The notes: generated by a model not told the origin, from the sequence alone. Counted from the stretch's first letter, positions 36,546 through 45,873 are shown. The stretch: DNA of 64,000 nucleotides from an uncultured Lachnospiraceae bacterium (GCA_910579805.1 CAJTWM010000012.1:40394-104393); one strand, 5' to 3'. Numbers and translations are program-made.

Positions 36546-37361
36546 CTATCTGCCTGTTTCCGGCTTTTTCAGTAAATAACATTTTCCCTTGGAATCTGTA
36601 AGATAAATCATTCCCTCATAAAGAAAATAATCTTCCATCAAATCTTCCTTCCATGAAAATTTCCCTGCTTTTTCCCAAATCAAATTCTGTAGGTCTTCTC
36701 CTGCCTGCGGACATTCTGCCCGATATAACAACCAGTTACTGTCCCCCGTATCAAAAAATGCATATGCCGTCTCACTGTCTTTATCCAGTATAGGCGCATA
36801 TCCCGTCCGGAAATTGCGGTCCTCCTCCACACTGACAGAATCCCAGTTTTTTCCTCCATCTTTTGTTACAAACAGATAGCCGTTGCTCCTCATTTGGGTT
36901 CCGACATAAATCAGCTCTCCTTTCACCGCCAAAAGACTTGTTGGATAACCGTCTATTTTAGAACCTATATCCGTTTCACCGTACGTTTTCCATCTGTCCT
37001 CTGTCTTATATAAGACTTTTTCCATCAGGCCGCAGGCAGGGGTACTACAATATAGCAGATAACCGTTTTTTTCATCGAGCATACTGATAAAAACTTCATA
37101 TTGGTCATAAGGAATCTGTATTTCATTTAATATATTTCCACCGGACGGCTCTGAAAGGACGATCTTATCCCCTTCAAAAACTGCAGAAACGCAAAACTCA
37201 TCCTCTTCTTCGAAAAGTCTTGCCGCCTCCGTTTCTTCCACATTAAACACTGCAATGCCTGCCTCCTCCAGAGCAGGTGCAAGATCTTCTTGATGAGCGC
37301 ATGAAACGAGCAATCCGGCCAATAAAATAAAAGCAGTTGTAACTTGTATCCGTTTCTTCAT
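36546..37361 (-). CDS. putative lipoprotein with Asp-box (BNR-like) repeat
   Basis: 271 residues. The signal peptide ends at lipobox LLVSC (Cys 21), so it is a surface lipoprotein. The body is mostly predicted beta strand and contains one clear Asp-box, VTKDGGKNWDSV (near 165-176), of the kind found in sialidase/sortilin-type beta-propellers and photosystem II stability factors. No catalytic residues are identifiable, so it is more likely a binding or sensing propeller. It lies 75 bases downstream of radA on the same strand with GGAGGA before the ATG. Function unknown. Confidence 0.7.
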   Translation of the reverse strand: MKKRIQVTTAFILLAGLLVSCAHQEDLAPALEEAGIAVFNVEETEAARLFEEEDEFCVSAVFEGDKIVLSEPSGGNILNEIQIPYDQYEVFISMLDEKNGYLLYCSTPACGLMEKVLYKTEDRWKTYGETDIGSKIDGYPTSLLAVKGELIYVGTQMRSNGYLFVTKDGGKNWDSVSVEEDRNFRTGYAPILDKDSETAYAFFDTGDSNWLLYRAECPQAGEDLQNLIWEKAGKFSWKEDLMEDYFLYEGMIYLTDSKGKCYLLKKPETGR

Positions 37362-37436
37362 CCTCTTTCCTCCGTTCCTCAGGAAATATCATCCTCTTTT
37401 CCGGTTTCCGGCAGACGAAAGTATCTCCTATCCCTT

Positions 37437-38849
37437 TTATATAAGATCAATTGCGTCCTGCACCGATTTCACTCCGGCCAGCCTCATGCCGTCCCAAAGA
37501 GCCTGCCCCTGTTCCGTGTGCCGCCCTTTGTTCTGCTCCAAGATCTGATCCAGACAGACAGCCGGAAGGATACAAGTCGTAAATCCCAGTTTTTTTGCCT
37601 CCGAAATCCTTTGTTCCGCCATATTGACGGCGCGCACTTCACCGCTCAAGCCAATCTCCCCAAAAGCGATCGTTTTTTCGTCGATCGGCCTGTTTTTAAA
37701 GCTGGATACGATCGCCATCGCCATTCCCAGATCAACCGCAGGTTCGGTAATCTTCATCCCTCCTGCAATATTGACGTATGCGTCACAGTTGGACATCTGC
37801 AGGCAGAGTCGTTTCTCCAATACCGCCATCAGAAGATTGACGCGGTTAAAATCAGTTCCCGTAGCCTGCCTTCTGGGAAATCCGAAATTTGTAGGACAGA
37901 CAAGCGCCTGTATCTCAATCAGGATGGGCCTTGTCCCCTCCATAGAGCAGGCTACGATAGATCCGCTTGCCCCTTCCGGTTTTCCGCTTAACATATACTC
38001 GGAAGGATTTTTTACTTCTTCCAAACCGTTTTGACGCATCTCAAAAACGCCGATCTCATTAGTGGAACCGAAACGGTTTTTAACGCCCCGCAAAATCCGG
38101 TAAGAAGCATGACGGTCTCCCTCAAAATAAAGTACCGTATCTACCATATGTTCCAACACTCTTGGTCCCGCCACCGTGCCTTCCTTGGTAACATGTCCCA
38201 CGATAAAAATAGAGATCCCGAATCCTTTTGCAAGCTGCATCAGCACTCCGGTGGATTCCCTTACCTGAGATACGCTGCCGGGCGCGGCCGAAACGTTTTC
38301 ATTATACATAGTCTGGATGGAATCAATGATCACCACCTTCGGTTCCATCTCCTTTATCGTCTCTTCTATCAGGGAAAGATTCGTTTCACACAGCAAAAAC
38401 AGTGTTTCTGAAAATTCGCCCATGCGGTTCGCCCGTATCTTGATCTGCTTTAGGGATTCTTCTCCCGATATGTACAATACTTTTTGTCCGTCCGCTGAAA
38501 GCTCTCTGCAGACTTGTAAAAGCAAGGTGGATTTCCCGATTCCGGGATCTCCACCCACCAACGTCAGGGAGCCGGGGACAATGCCCCCGCCAAGCACCCT
38601 GTCAAGCTCGCTCATATGAGTGAGCAGCTTTTCTTCTTCTTTCATGGATATGTCAGACAGTTTCTGCGCTTTTTGCCTTTGCCTTCCTTCGCTTTTTGCA
38701 ACGCCCCCTATACCGGATTTTGCAGCGACAACGGTTTCTTCTACGAAACTGTTCCACTCCTTACAGCCGGGACACTGTCCCATCCATTTCGACGATTCAT
38801 AACCGCAGTTCTGACAGAAAAATACGGTTGTTTTTTTCCCTTTTGCCAT
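37437..38849 (-). CDS. radA: DNA repair protein RadA
   Basis: RadA/Sms, a DnaB-like branch-migration ATPase used in recombination and repair. 470 residues: N-terminal C4 zinc finger (FFCQNCGYESSKW and CPGCKEW), RecA-like core with Walker A GGDPGIGKSTLLLQ near 95, the RadA-specific KNRFG motif (VKNRFGSTNEIGVF), and a C-terminal Lon-protease-like domain (LGMAMAIVSSF, GEIGLSGEVR). It follows clpC and the small gene at 38866 by 16 bases, like the clpC-radA order of the Firmicutes ctsR operon. Confidence 0.96.
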   Translation of the reverse strand: MAKGKKTTVFFCQNCGYESSKWMGQCPGCKEWNSFVEETVVAAKSGIGGVAKSEGRQRQKAQKLSDISMKEEEKLLTHMSELDRVLGGGIVPGSLTLVGGDPGIGKSTLLLQVCRELSADGQKVLYISGEESLKQIKIRANRMGEFSETLFLLCETNLSLIEETIKEMEPKVVIIDSIQTMYNENVSAAPGSVSQVRESTGVLMQLAKGFGISIFIVGHVTKEGTVAGPRVLEHMVDTVLYFEGDRHASYRILRGVKNRFGSTNEIGVFEMRQNGLEEVKNPSEYMLSGKPEGASGSIVACSMEGTRPILIEIQALVCPTNFGFPRRQATGTDFNRVNLLMAVLEKRLCLQMSNCDAYVNIAGGMKITEPAVDLGMAMAIVSSFKNRPIDEKTIAFGEIGLSGEVRAVNMAEQRISEAKKLGFTTCILPAVCLDQILEQNKGRHTEQGQALWDGMRLAGVKSVQDAIDLI

Positions 38850-38865
38850 ACTTCATGTACACCTG

Positions 38866-39276
38866 CTATTTTATGATACGGACATTCGTCTCGCCCACGC
38901 CTGCAAGCTCTACGCTTACGCTCAGCTTTCCGCCCATATTCGTTTTCATCTTTCCTGCGCTTTCACCGTCTACAAAGACTTCGTATTCGGTTTCATCCTG
39001 AAGCCCGACCGTAAGCTGTGCGTCTTCATCCCCTTCTACGACAAACTCTACTCCGTTTTCATCTTCTTTAAAGTTAAGTACGCTGGTACCAGGAACCGAC
39101 TCATACATGAACATCCCATTTTTTTCTAATTTGGTCATGGTCGCGTAAGTCTTTACCTTATACAGATCGCCCGCATGTTCAAAGTCTTCCAATTTTGCCT
39201 TTTGCTCTAATTTGTGATTTCCAAAGCTGATCGTTCCGTCACTTTCCCCACGAAGTAACTCTGTCACTACTGCCAT
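38866..39276 (-). CDS. conserved hypothetical protein, 136 residues
   Basis: A small acidic, probably cytosolic protein with no signal peptide: MAVVTELLRGESDGTISFGN at the start and an all-beta looking second half (DAQLTVGLQDETEYEVFVDG). Relatives common in Lachnospiraceae are sometimes labelled endosialidase in databases, but nothing in this sequence supports such an activity. AGGAGGACGT precedes the ATG. It stands between clpC and radA, with 16 bases to radA, so it is probably cotranscribed with radA. Confidence 0.75.
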   Translation of the reverse strand: MAVVTELLRGESDGTISFGNHKLEQKAKLEDFEHAGDLYKVKTYATMTKLEKNGMFMYESVPGTSVLNFKEDENGVEFVVEGDEDAQLTVGLQDETEYEVFVDGESAGKMKTNMGGKLSVSVELAGVGETNVRIIK

Positions 39277-39451
39277 TTTATACGTCCTCCTAAAATACCT
39301 TACAATGCAATTTTTGCACTGTTTCTTTTGTATATTCAGTATAATATAATTGTATTTTTTTTTCTATAGAAATCCATTAATTTTTTGAGATGTTTATAAT
39401 TTACAACTTATTTGGAAACGGGAATTTTTTATTTTGCACTATGGATCCTTC

Positions 39452-41905
39452 TTAATCCGCACTCTCCTTCACATGGAAAACGACTTCCCCGTTTTTCATC
39501 CCCGCCGTCACTTTACTTCCTGCGCGGATCTTTCCTGCAAGGATCTCTTCCGCAAGAGGATCTTCGATCACGTTTTGGACCGCCCTCTTTAACGGACGCG
39601 CCCCCATCTTGGCGTCGGAATGTTTCTCTACGATATATTCCTTCAACGCCGGCGAGATCGCAAGCTGGATGTCAAGCTGGTCTTTACAACGCTCCGCCAG
39701 ATTTTTACTTATCAATGTGATGATCTGCTTCATCTCCTGTTCGTCTAACGGATGGAATACCATGATCTCGTCGATGCGGTTGATAAATTCCGGTTTGAAC
39801 AGTTTCTTGACTTCCTCCATCACATGGGATTTCATTGTCTGATAATCCTTGTCGGCATTCCCCCCTGTGGTAAAACCAAGATTTTTCGGCTCTACGATCC
39901 TCTGCGCCCCCGCGTTGGAAGTCATGATCAGAATCGTGTTTTTAAAGCTTACTTTCCTGCCTTTGGAATCCGTGATATGGCCGTCGTCCAGCACCTGCAG
40001 CAAAATATTGAATACATCCGGATGAGCCTTTTCTATTTCGTCAAAAAGCACTACGGAATAAGGATTACGTCGTACTTTCTCGCTAAGCTGTCCGCCTTCG
40101 TCAAACCCCACATACCCGGGAGGGGAACCGATCATTTTGGAAACCGCATGGCCTTCCATATATTCCGACATATCCACACGGATCAGCGCGTTCTCCGTCC
40201 CGAACATCGCTTCTGCAAGGGCCTTGCTAAGCTCCGTCTTGCCTACTCCGGTAGGTCCAAGAAACAGGAACGAACCGATAGGACGTCTGGGATCCTGCAG
40301 CCCCACTCTTCCCCTTCTCATCGCTTTTGCAAGGGAAGTTACGGCCTCCTTTTGTCCAATGACGCGCTTATGCAAAATAGACTCCAGCTTTAACAGGCGC
40401 TCGCTTTCTTTTTCCGTCAGTTTATTGACCGGAATCTTCGTCCATGCGGCAACGACTCCGGCAATCTCATTTTCACCGATCTCGTATTTCATCTCCTGAC
40501 GTTTTCTTTCATGCTGTGTGCGGAGCTTTTCGTATTTTTTAATGATGATATCCTGCGCCCTTTTCTGTTCCCCTGCCTGTGAAAAGGCCTCCATCCTTAT
40601 GGATCTTTCGATCTGTACGTCCAGCTTTTTGATCTGTTCTGCAAGTTCTTTCATTTTTTCCGGAAGATGGGCCGCCTTGATCCGCTCTGCCGAAGCCGCT
40701 TCATCTATCAAATCAATGGCTTTATCCGGCAGATTCCTGTCATTAATATAGCGGTCGGAGAGACGTACCGCCGCTTCGATCGCATCGGGACGGATCGTTA
40801 CTTTATGGTGTTCTTCATATCTGGGCGCCACGCCCGTCAAAATACCGATCGCCTCCTCTACGGTAGGCTCCTCCACATTGACCGGCTGGAAACGGCGTTC
40901 CAATGCCGCGTCCTTTTCAATGTACTTGCGGTATTCCGTAATGGTGGTGGCGCCGATAAGCTGAATTTCCCCTCTGGCAAGGGACGGCTTTAAAATATTA
41001 GAAGCGTCAATGGCGCCCTCTGCTCCTCCCGCTCCGATCAAAGTATGGAGTTCGTCTAAAAAGAGCAATACGTTTCCGGCTTCGATCACTTCTTTGATCA
41101 CCTTTTTGATCCGCTCTTCAAACTCGCCCCGGTATTTGCTTCCCGCTACCATGCCTGACAGATCCAACGTGAGCACCCTTTTATCCTGTACCGTAAAGGG
41201 CACCTCGCCAGACACGATCTTTAATGCAAGCCCTTCCACTACGGCGGTTTTACCGACTCCGGGTTCGCCGATCAAACAAGGATTGTTTTTTGTTCTCCTG
41301 CTCAAAATCTGAATCACGCGTTTGATCTCGTCTTCCCTGCCGATCACCGGATCTAATTTTCCTTCTTTCGCAAGCGCGGTCAAATCTCTGCTATATTGCT
41401 CTAAAGTGGATTGTCCCGCTTTCTTTTTACTGTTCTTTTTAGAAAGATCTTCTTTATAAAGCCCGCCGTCCTCGCCTATAGCGATCAAAATGTCCACATA
41501 AATCTTCTGGGTGGATATTCCGCAGGTATTCAGCAGCCTTACCGCCACGTTTTCGCCTTCCTTGATCATGGCAAGTAAAATATGTTCCGTCCCCGTAAGC
41601 ATAGAGCCAAACCGTTCCGCCTGTCTATGGGCCTCCTCTAAAATCTTTACCGCTCTTGGTGAATAACCGTCCCGTTCCTTTAAGGATACTCCGACCTCCG
41701 GCGCCAGCAGATCCCGTATCATATCCATAAGCTGTGACTCTTCCACACCGTTATCCGCAAGGACCCTTGCGGCAACTCCCGTCCTCTCCCTAAGAAGCCC
41801 TATCAGAATATGCTCCGTTCCGATATACCCCTGACGCATACTCCTTGCCGCTTTTTGTGCTAAAATAAGCGCCGTTTTTGCTTTATCCGTGAATTGTGAC
41901 TGCAT
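39452..41905 (-). CDS. clpC: ATP-dependent Clp protease ATP-binding subunit ClpC
   Basis: HSP100 unfoldase feeding ClpP. 817 residues: two Clp_N repeats (residues 1-150), AAA domain 1 with Walker A GEPGVGKTAVVEG near 213, a middle coiled-coil domain (about 410-475, with AFSQAGEQKRAQD), and AAA domain 2 with Walker A GPTGVGKTELSKA near 548. The C-terminal D2-small domain follows; a ClpP-docking LGF-type loop is present at NLGFTTG. Its ATG overlaps the stop of the GntR gene as TAATG, so the two are coupled. The ribosome binding site AGGAGGG lies within the end of the GntR gene. Confidence 0.96.
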   Translation of the reverse strand: MQSQFTDKAKTALILAQKAARSMRQGYIGTEHILIGLLRERTGVAARVLADNGVEESQLMDMIRDLLAPEVGVSLKERDGYSPRAVKILEEAHRQAERFGSMLTGTEHILLAMIKEGENVAVRLLNTCGISTQKIYVDILIAIGEDGGLYKEDLSKKNSKKKAGQSTLEQYSRDLTALAKEGKLDPVIGREDEIKRVIQILSRRTKNNPCLIGEPGVGKTAVVEGLALKIVSGEVPFTVQDKRVLTLDLSGMVAGSKYRGEFEERIKKVIKEVIEAGNVLLFLDELHTLIGAGGAEGAIDASNILKPSLARGEIQLIGATTITEYRKYIEKDAALERRFQPVNVEEPTVEEAIGILTGVAPRYEEHHKVTIRPDAIEAAVRLSDRYINDRNLPDKAIDLIDEAASAERIKAAHLPEKMKELAEQIKKLDVQIERSIRMEAFSQAGEQKRAQDIIIKKYEKLRTQHERKRQEMKYEIGENEIAGVVAAWTKIPVNKLTEKESERLLKLESILHKRVIGQKEAVTSLAKAMRRGRVGLQDPRRPIGSFLFLGPTGVGKTELSKALAEAMFGTENALIRVDMSEYMEGHAVSKMIGSPPGYVGFDEGGQLSEKVRRNPYSVVLFDEIEKAHPDVFNILLQVLDDGHITDSKGRKVSFKNTILIMTSNAGAQRIVEPKNLGFTTGGNADKDYQTMKSHVMEEVKKLFKPEFINRIDEIMVFHPLDEQEMKQIITLISKNLAERCKDQLDIQLAISPALKEYIVEKHSDAKMGARPLKRAVQNVIEDPLAEEILAGKIRAGSKVTAGMKNGEVVFHVKESAD

Positions 41906-42288
41906 TATCTAAGCCCTCCATATTCTTCATATATTTCATCGATCAGTGCATGCACTTCTTCTTTTGAGATATTTTTGCAGCTACTTTTCGCCAGTATTAC
42001 TTTCAGCTCCTTCTGCAATTCCTCCATTGCGCGTATTTTATCCAGATCGATTGCTATGACTGCGCCTTTCCTCCTGTCGACCTTAACATACCCCTCCTGC
42101 TTTAATACGGTATATGCCTTATTTACCGTATGCATATTGATTCCTATTGAACCTGCAAGCGCCCTTACGGAAGGAAGCGGATCCCCCTCCCTAAACCGGT
42201 TTGTCGCGATCCCCAAAATAATCTGATTACGAAGCTGTATATAAAGAGCCTCGTCGCTGTTAAAGTCTATCTCAATTATCATAACCAA
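41905..42288 (-). CDS. GntR family regulator (YtrA type)
   Basis: 127 residues: winged helix-turn-helix (YIQLRNQIILGIATNRFREG, then LPSVRALAGSIGINMHTVNK) and a short C-terminal dimer helix, the compact YtrA layout. It is the first gene of the clpC transcript, the position held by CtsR in other Firmicutes, and the TAATG overlap implies that both proteins are made together. It probably represses its own operon; a perfect 15-bp inverted repeat lies 37 bases upstream. The start may be at 42288 or at the second ATG at 42282. Confidence 0.9.
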   Translation of the reverse strand: MVMIIEIDFNSDEALYIQLRNQIILGIATNRFREGDPLPSVRALAGSIGINMHTVNKAYTVLKQEGYVKVDRRKGAVIAIDLDKIRAMEELQKELKVILAKSSCKNISKEEVHALIDEIYEEYGGLR

Positions 42289-42324
42289 TTCACCGTTCCT
42301 TCTAAACAGGATTCTGTAGAAAGC

Positions 42325-42363
42325 TATAGGAATCTGTTATATGATATTTAACAGATTCCTATA
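42325..42363. promoter_or_regulatory. perfect 15-bp inverted repeat upstream of GntR-clpC
   Basis: TATAGGAATCTGTTA (42325-42339) is repeated exactly inverted at 42349-42363 with a 9-bp centre. Related half-sites ATTCTGTAGA (42311-42320) and ACAGAACTATA lie on either side. No T-run follows on either strand, so an operator for the GntR regulator is more likely than a terminator. Confidence 0.55.
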
Positions 42364-42386
42364 CAGAACTATAATTTATTTCTATT

Positions 42387-43862
42387 CTAATATTTATTGG
42401 GATCGTCCATATTCAGAAACTCAAATTCAAATTCATCGTCTTCCGAAAGAAAATTTTTGGACCTCCATGCGCCGTTTTGGTCTCTTCTCCTGTCAAGACC
42501 CGGTTCCTCTTCATAAGTTACTTCTCTCTCCGGCTGTCTGGGCGCCGCTGTCCGGGGCCTTGTCCCCTGCGGAGCCTGCCGTCTTACCGGTTCTCCCTCA
42601 TACGGCCTTGTCCCTTTCTGCACCGGCCTGCTCCCCTGTCTGGGACGGGGCTGCGCTTCCGCCGCAGGTCTTTTTACCGGGCCTGCGCCTTCTGCTGCCG
42701 GTCTTCTTACCGGTCTTTCCCCATCCGGCGACGGTCTTTTTACCGTCCTTGTTCCTTCTCCGGCAGGCCTTCTCACCGGCCTTGCACCTTCCTGTACCGG
42801 TCGTCTCACCGGTTCCCCTTCGCCGACGGGCCGCCTTCTTCTTACCGGTACCGGCTCTTCCTCTTCTTCGTCGTCATCTTCTTCAAAAGAAGCATCCCGC
42901 ATCTTAAAGAACAACAGCGTGATTCCCAAAATAAGAAGAATCATGACCGCGCCCATTCCTATAATGATCAGTTTCTGCTGTCCCGCCTGTTTTGCGGAAA
43001 CTTCATACTCCTGTGCTGCTTCCAAAAGCTTCGGGATCGGATATTTTAACCATTTTTCCCTGTCCGCATCATGCATATCATACAGATACCATTCCGTTGT
43101 CCCGTCTTCTTTCGTTTCCTGTACCGTATCGTACTGTTTTGTCTCAACCTGAGGCGGCTCCGCTTCCGGCGTCTGTTCCGGCTCCGGTTCGGGAGTCGGT
43201 TCCGGTTCCGGCTCCGGAATCACCTCTCCTAACGTCACATAATCGGAACGGATAAAACCGGACACGGTATTCCCGTCCAATGTAAGAGAGACCTGATACC
43301 ATAGCTTTCCGTCCGCACCCGTCATTTTTCCGGTTACGATCAATGCCGACCCGTTCGGGGCCTTGCCCAGCTTATCGGAAGAAGTGCTTGCCGCAGCCCG
43401 CACATTCACATCCCCGCCCGTCACGTTTGCGTTCTGGCTCTGCATCGGTTCCACTTCCCCCGATGCCTGATCCTGCCCTGCCGCACCGTCTGTCTGTGCC
43501 GCAAGCTCAATCGACTCCGTCGTTGCAAGTTGGATCTCAGGAACGGTTCCTTCCGGCTCTACAAGATCGGCCCGGATAAAGCCAAGCGTGTCGGCATTCA
43601 CAAATACCTGATACCACTCGTCGTCGCCCGCTTTTACCTTGCCTTTAATACTGAGTTCGTCGCCCTGCTCCACACTGGCAAGCGCCATACTGGCCGTATT
43701 CGCTTCTTCCCTGATCTTTGCCGATCCCGGCTTTACCTTTCCCTCTACGGCAAAGCTCTCAAAAGAAAACAAAAACAGCCCGATACAAAAAATCCCGGTT
43801 CCTAAGATCATCCTTACCGGCTTTCGTATGTTCCACACTACCCTTTTGTCTTTCATACTCAT
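42387..43862 (-). CDS. bitopic membrane protein with two extracellular SH3b domains and a basic repeat tail
   Basis: 491 residues. Signal-like helix near 17-38; SH3b domain 1 (about 40-105, ending LGFIRADLVEP); SH3b domain 2 (about 148-215, VNVRAAASTSSDKLGKAPNG then GFIRSDYVTLG); a Pro/Glu spacer (PEPEPEPTPEPEPEQTPEAE); one membrane helix near 296-319; then an acidic run (EEDDDEEEEE). The end is a cytoplasmic tail with about eight degenerate PVRRPxxEG repeats and an acidic C terminus (EDDEFEFEF). Bacterial SH3 domains often bind peptidoglycan, so this may link cell wall to cytoplasm. Gene-specific function unknown. It lies upstream of clpC but is separated by the inverted repeat. Confidence 0.75.
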   Translation of the reverse strand: MSMKDKRVVWNIRKPVRMILGTGIFCIGLFLFSFESFAVEGKVKPGSAKIREEANTASMALASVEQGDELSIKGKVKAGDDEWYQVFVNADTLGFIRADLVEPEGTVPEIQLATTESIELAAQTDGAAGQDQASGEVEPMQSQNANVTGGDVNVRAAASTSSDKLGKAPNGSALIVTGKMTGADGKLWYQVSLTLDGNTVSGFIRSDYVTLGEVIPEPEPEPTPEPEPEQTPEAEPPQVETKQYDTVQETKEDGTTEWYLYDMHDADREKWLKYPIPKLLEAAQEYEVSAKQAGQQKLIIIGMGAVMILLILGITLLFFKMRDASFEEDDDEEEEEPVPVRRRRPVGEGEPVRRPVQEGARPVRRPAGEGTRTVKRPSPDGERPVRRPAAEGAGPVKRPAAEAQPRPRQGSRPVQKGTRPYEGEPVRRQAPQGTRPRTAAPRQPEREVTYEEEPGLDRRRDQNGAWRSKNFLSEDDEFEFEFLNMDDPNKY

Positions 43863-43926
43863 CTCTTCCTTCCCTAAAGTAATCCTGTCTCATTCTCCCT
43901 GATTTACACCAATTTTTTTCGGAAGA

Positions 43927-45198
43927 TCAAGCCTCGTCAATTGCCTTTCCAATATCATTTCTCATGTATTTCCCTTGAAAATCCACCCATTCCGTGGCCG
44001 CGTAGGCGTTCAGCCTCGCTTCTTTTAAATCCTTCCCTTTCGCGGTGATACCCAGTACCCTGCCGCCGTTTGTCACGATGCCCTCATCGGTCTTCTTTGT
44101 TCCCGCATGGAAACAATAATATCCGTCTCTTCCCGTAAAATTCTCCAAGCCATCTATGACAAAACCTTTTTCATAAGCTACCGGATACCCTTCCGACGCC
44201 AGCACTACACAGACAGTCGCATTTTCTTCAAATTCCAGTTCGATCTTGTCAAGCGTACCGTCTATACATGCCTCTGCGACTTCAATAATATCGTTTTTCA
44301 TCCTCGGCAATACGACCTGCGCCTCCGGATCTCCGAATCTCGCATTGTATTCCAGCACCTTAGGCCCTTTTTCCGTCAACATAAGTCCGAAAAAGATCAC
44401 CCCTTTAAACTCCCTGCCTTCCGCCGCCATCGCATCTACCGTGGCCTGATAAATATGCTCTTTACAAAACGCATCCACCTCTTCGGTATAAAAAGGACTG
44501 GGAGAAAAAGTTCCCATACCGCCCGTATTCAATCCCTGATCTCCGTCCTTTGCCCTCTTATGGTCTTGGGCGGAAGTCATAGTCTTTATCGTTTTTCCGT
44601 CCACAAAAGATAAAACGGAAACCTCCCTGCCCGTCATAAACTCTTCGATCACCAGTTTATTGCCGGCAGAACCGAACTGCTTATCCAGCATAATGGACTT
44701 TACGCCCTCTTTCGCTTCTTCCGGCGTGTTGCAGATAAGTACCCCTTTTCCCAACGCCAGACCGTCCGCTTTCAGGACAATAGGAAAACCTGCGGTTTCC
44801 AAATATCCCAATGCTGCTTCGGCATCTTCGAAAGTCTCGTACGCCGCGGTAGGTATATGATATTTTTTCATCAGATCCTTAGAAAATGCCTTGCTTCCCT
44901 CCAGAATCGCCGCATCTTTTTTCGGGCCGAAAGCCTTAAGCCCCGCCGCGTTCAATTCGTCCACAAGACCTCCTACCAAAGGGTCGTCCATTCCTACGAT
45001 CGTCAGATCGATCTTTTTCTCTTTGGCAAACGCAACGATCTTGTCAAACTCCATTGCCCCAATGGGTACGCATTCCGCGATCATGCCGATTCCCGCATTT
45101 CCGGGCGCGCAGTAGATTTCGTCTACTTTATTACTTTTTGCCACACTGGCTGCGATAGCATGCTCTCTCCCGCCGCTGCCTACGATCAAAACCTTCAT
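43927..45198 (-). CDS. purD: phosphoribosylamine-glycine ligase
   Basis: GAR synthetase, ATP-grasp ligase joining glycine to phosphoribosylamine in purine synthesis. 423 residues: N-terminal MKVLIVGSGGREHAIAASVA, ATP-grasp core with VLKADGLALGKGVLI and the conserved HKRAKDGDQGLNTGGMGTFS near 215-235, and FGDPEAQVVLPRM near 288. Length normal. GGGAGG precedes the ATG. Last gene of the purE-M-N-D cluster, 45 bases after purN. Confidence 0.97.
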   Translation of the reverse strand: MKVLIVGSGGREHAIAASVAKSNKVDEIYCAPGNAGIGMIAECVPIGAMEFDKIVAFAKEKKIDLTIVGMDDPLVGGLVDELNAAGLKAFGPKKDAAILEGSKAFSKDLMKKYHIPTAAYETFEDAEAALGYLETAGFPIVLKADGLALGKGVLICNTPEEAKEGVKSIMLDKQFGSAGNKLVIEEFMTGREVSVLSFVDGKTIKTMTSAQDHKRAKDGDQGLNTGGMGTFSPSPFYTEEVDAFCKEHIYQATVDAMAAEGREFKGVIFFGLMLTEKGPKVLEYNARFGDPEAQVVLPRMKNDIIEVAEACIDGTLDKIELEFEENATVCVVLASEGYPVAYEKGFVIDGLENFTGRDGYYCFHAGTKKTDEGIVTNGGRVLGITAKGKDLKEARLNAYAATEWVDFQGKYMRNDIGKAIDEA

Positions 45199-45243
45199 AT
45201 CATACCTCCCTGCCTGCGCAAACAGACATCCATTTTAAAATGC

Positions 45244-45873
45244 TTATTCCGTCTTCTGTATTACTTTTCCGTTCTCTATCCGTATTTTACCGTTCGCGAT
45301 CCGGTCAATCGCTTCGGGTAAGATCACCCACTCGGCCTGCTCCATCACTCTCTTCTGCAGGCTCTCAGGCGTATCGTCTTCATTTACCATGACCGGCTTT
45401 TGTAAAATGATCGGTCCCGTATCCGTTCCTTCATCCACAAAATGCACCGTAGCCCCGGTCACCTTCACGCCTCTTTCCAACGCCGCCTCATGCACCTTCA
45501 ATCCGTAAAAACCTGTCCCGCAAAAGGACGGGATCAGGGATGGATGAATATTAATAATGCGGTTTGCATATTTTCTTATCATTTCTTTCGGGATCACTAC
45601 CAGAAAGCCTGCAAGTACGATCAGATCCGGCTGCAGTTCCTCCGTCTTTTCCAAAAACGCCCTGTTAAACTCTTCCCTGTCCGCATAAGCCTTGGGCGAT
45701 ACGCAGAATGCCGGGATTCCTGCCTGCTTCGCCCTTTCCAGCGCGTATGCATTTTGATTATTACTGATCACTCCGACGATTTGGGTATTGGTGACCGTAC
45801 CCTTTGCGGCTGCGTCTATGACCGCCTGCAGATTCGTCCCGCCGCCGGAAACGCAAACCAGAATCTTTAGCAT
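45244..45873 (-). CDS. purN: phosphoribosylglycinamide formyltransferase
   Basis: GAR transformylase using 10-formyltetrahydrofolate. 209 residues: N terminus MLKILVCVSGGGTNLQAVID, catalytic INIHPSLIPSF near 107-117, and HFVDEGTDTGPIILQ near 140-155. The ATG overlaps the end of purM by seven bases, so translation is coupled. Confidence 0.97.
   Translation of the reverse strand: MLKILVCVSGGGTNLQAVIDAAAKGTVTNTQIVGVISNNQNAYALERAKQAGIPAFCVSPKAYADREEFNRAFLEKTEELQPDLIVLAGFLVVIPKEMIRKYANRIINIHPSLIPSFCGTGFYGLKVHEAALERGVKVTGATVHFVDEGTDTGPIILQKPVMVNEDDTPESLQKRVMEQAEWVILPEAIDRIANGKIRIENGKVIQKTE

Noticed and set aside
36397..36582. 61-codon minus-strand frame after the lipoprotein gene
   Set aside because: It overlaps the end of the lipoprotein gene in another frame and has no ribosome binding site; no protein-like motif.
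38866..39276. Naming this protein endosialidase
   Set aside because: That label is used for some relatives, but no sialidase motif or signal peptide is present, so it is left as hypothetical.
42341..43255. Long plus-strand frames (for example 42341-42907 and 42477-43049)
   Set aside because: They are antisense to the Arg/Pro repeat tail of the SH3b protein and reflect its repetitive GC-rich codons; they have no ribosome binding sites or motifs.
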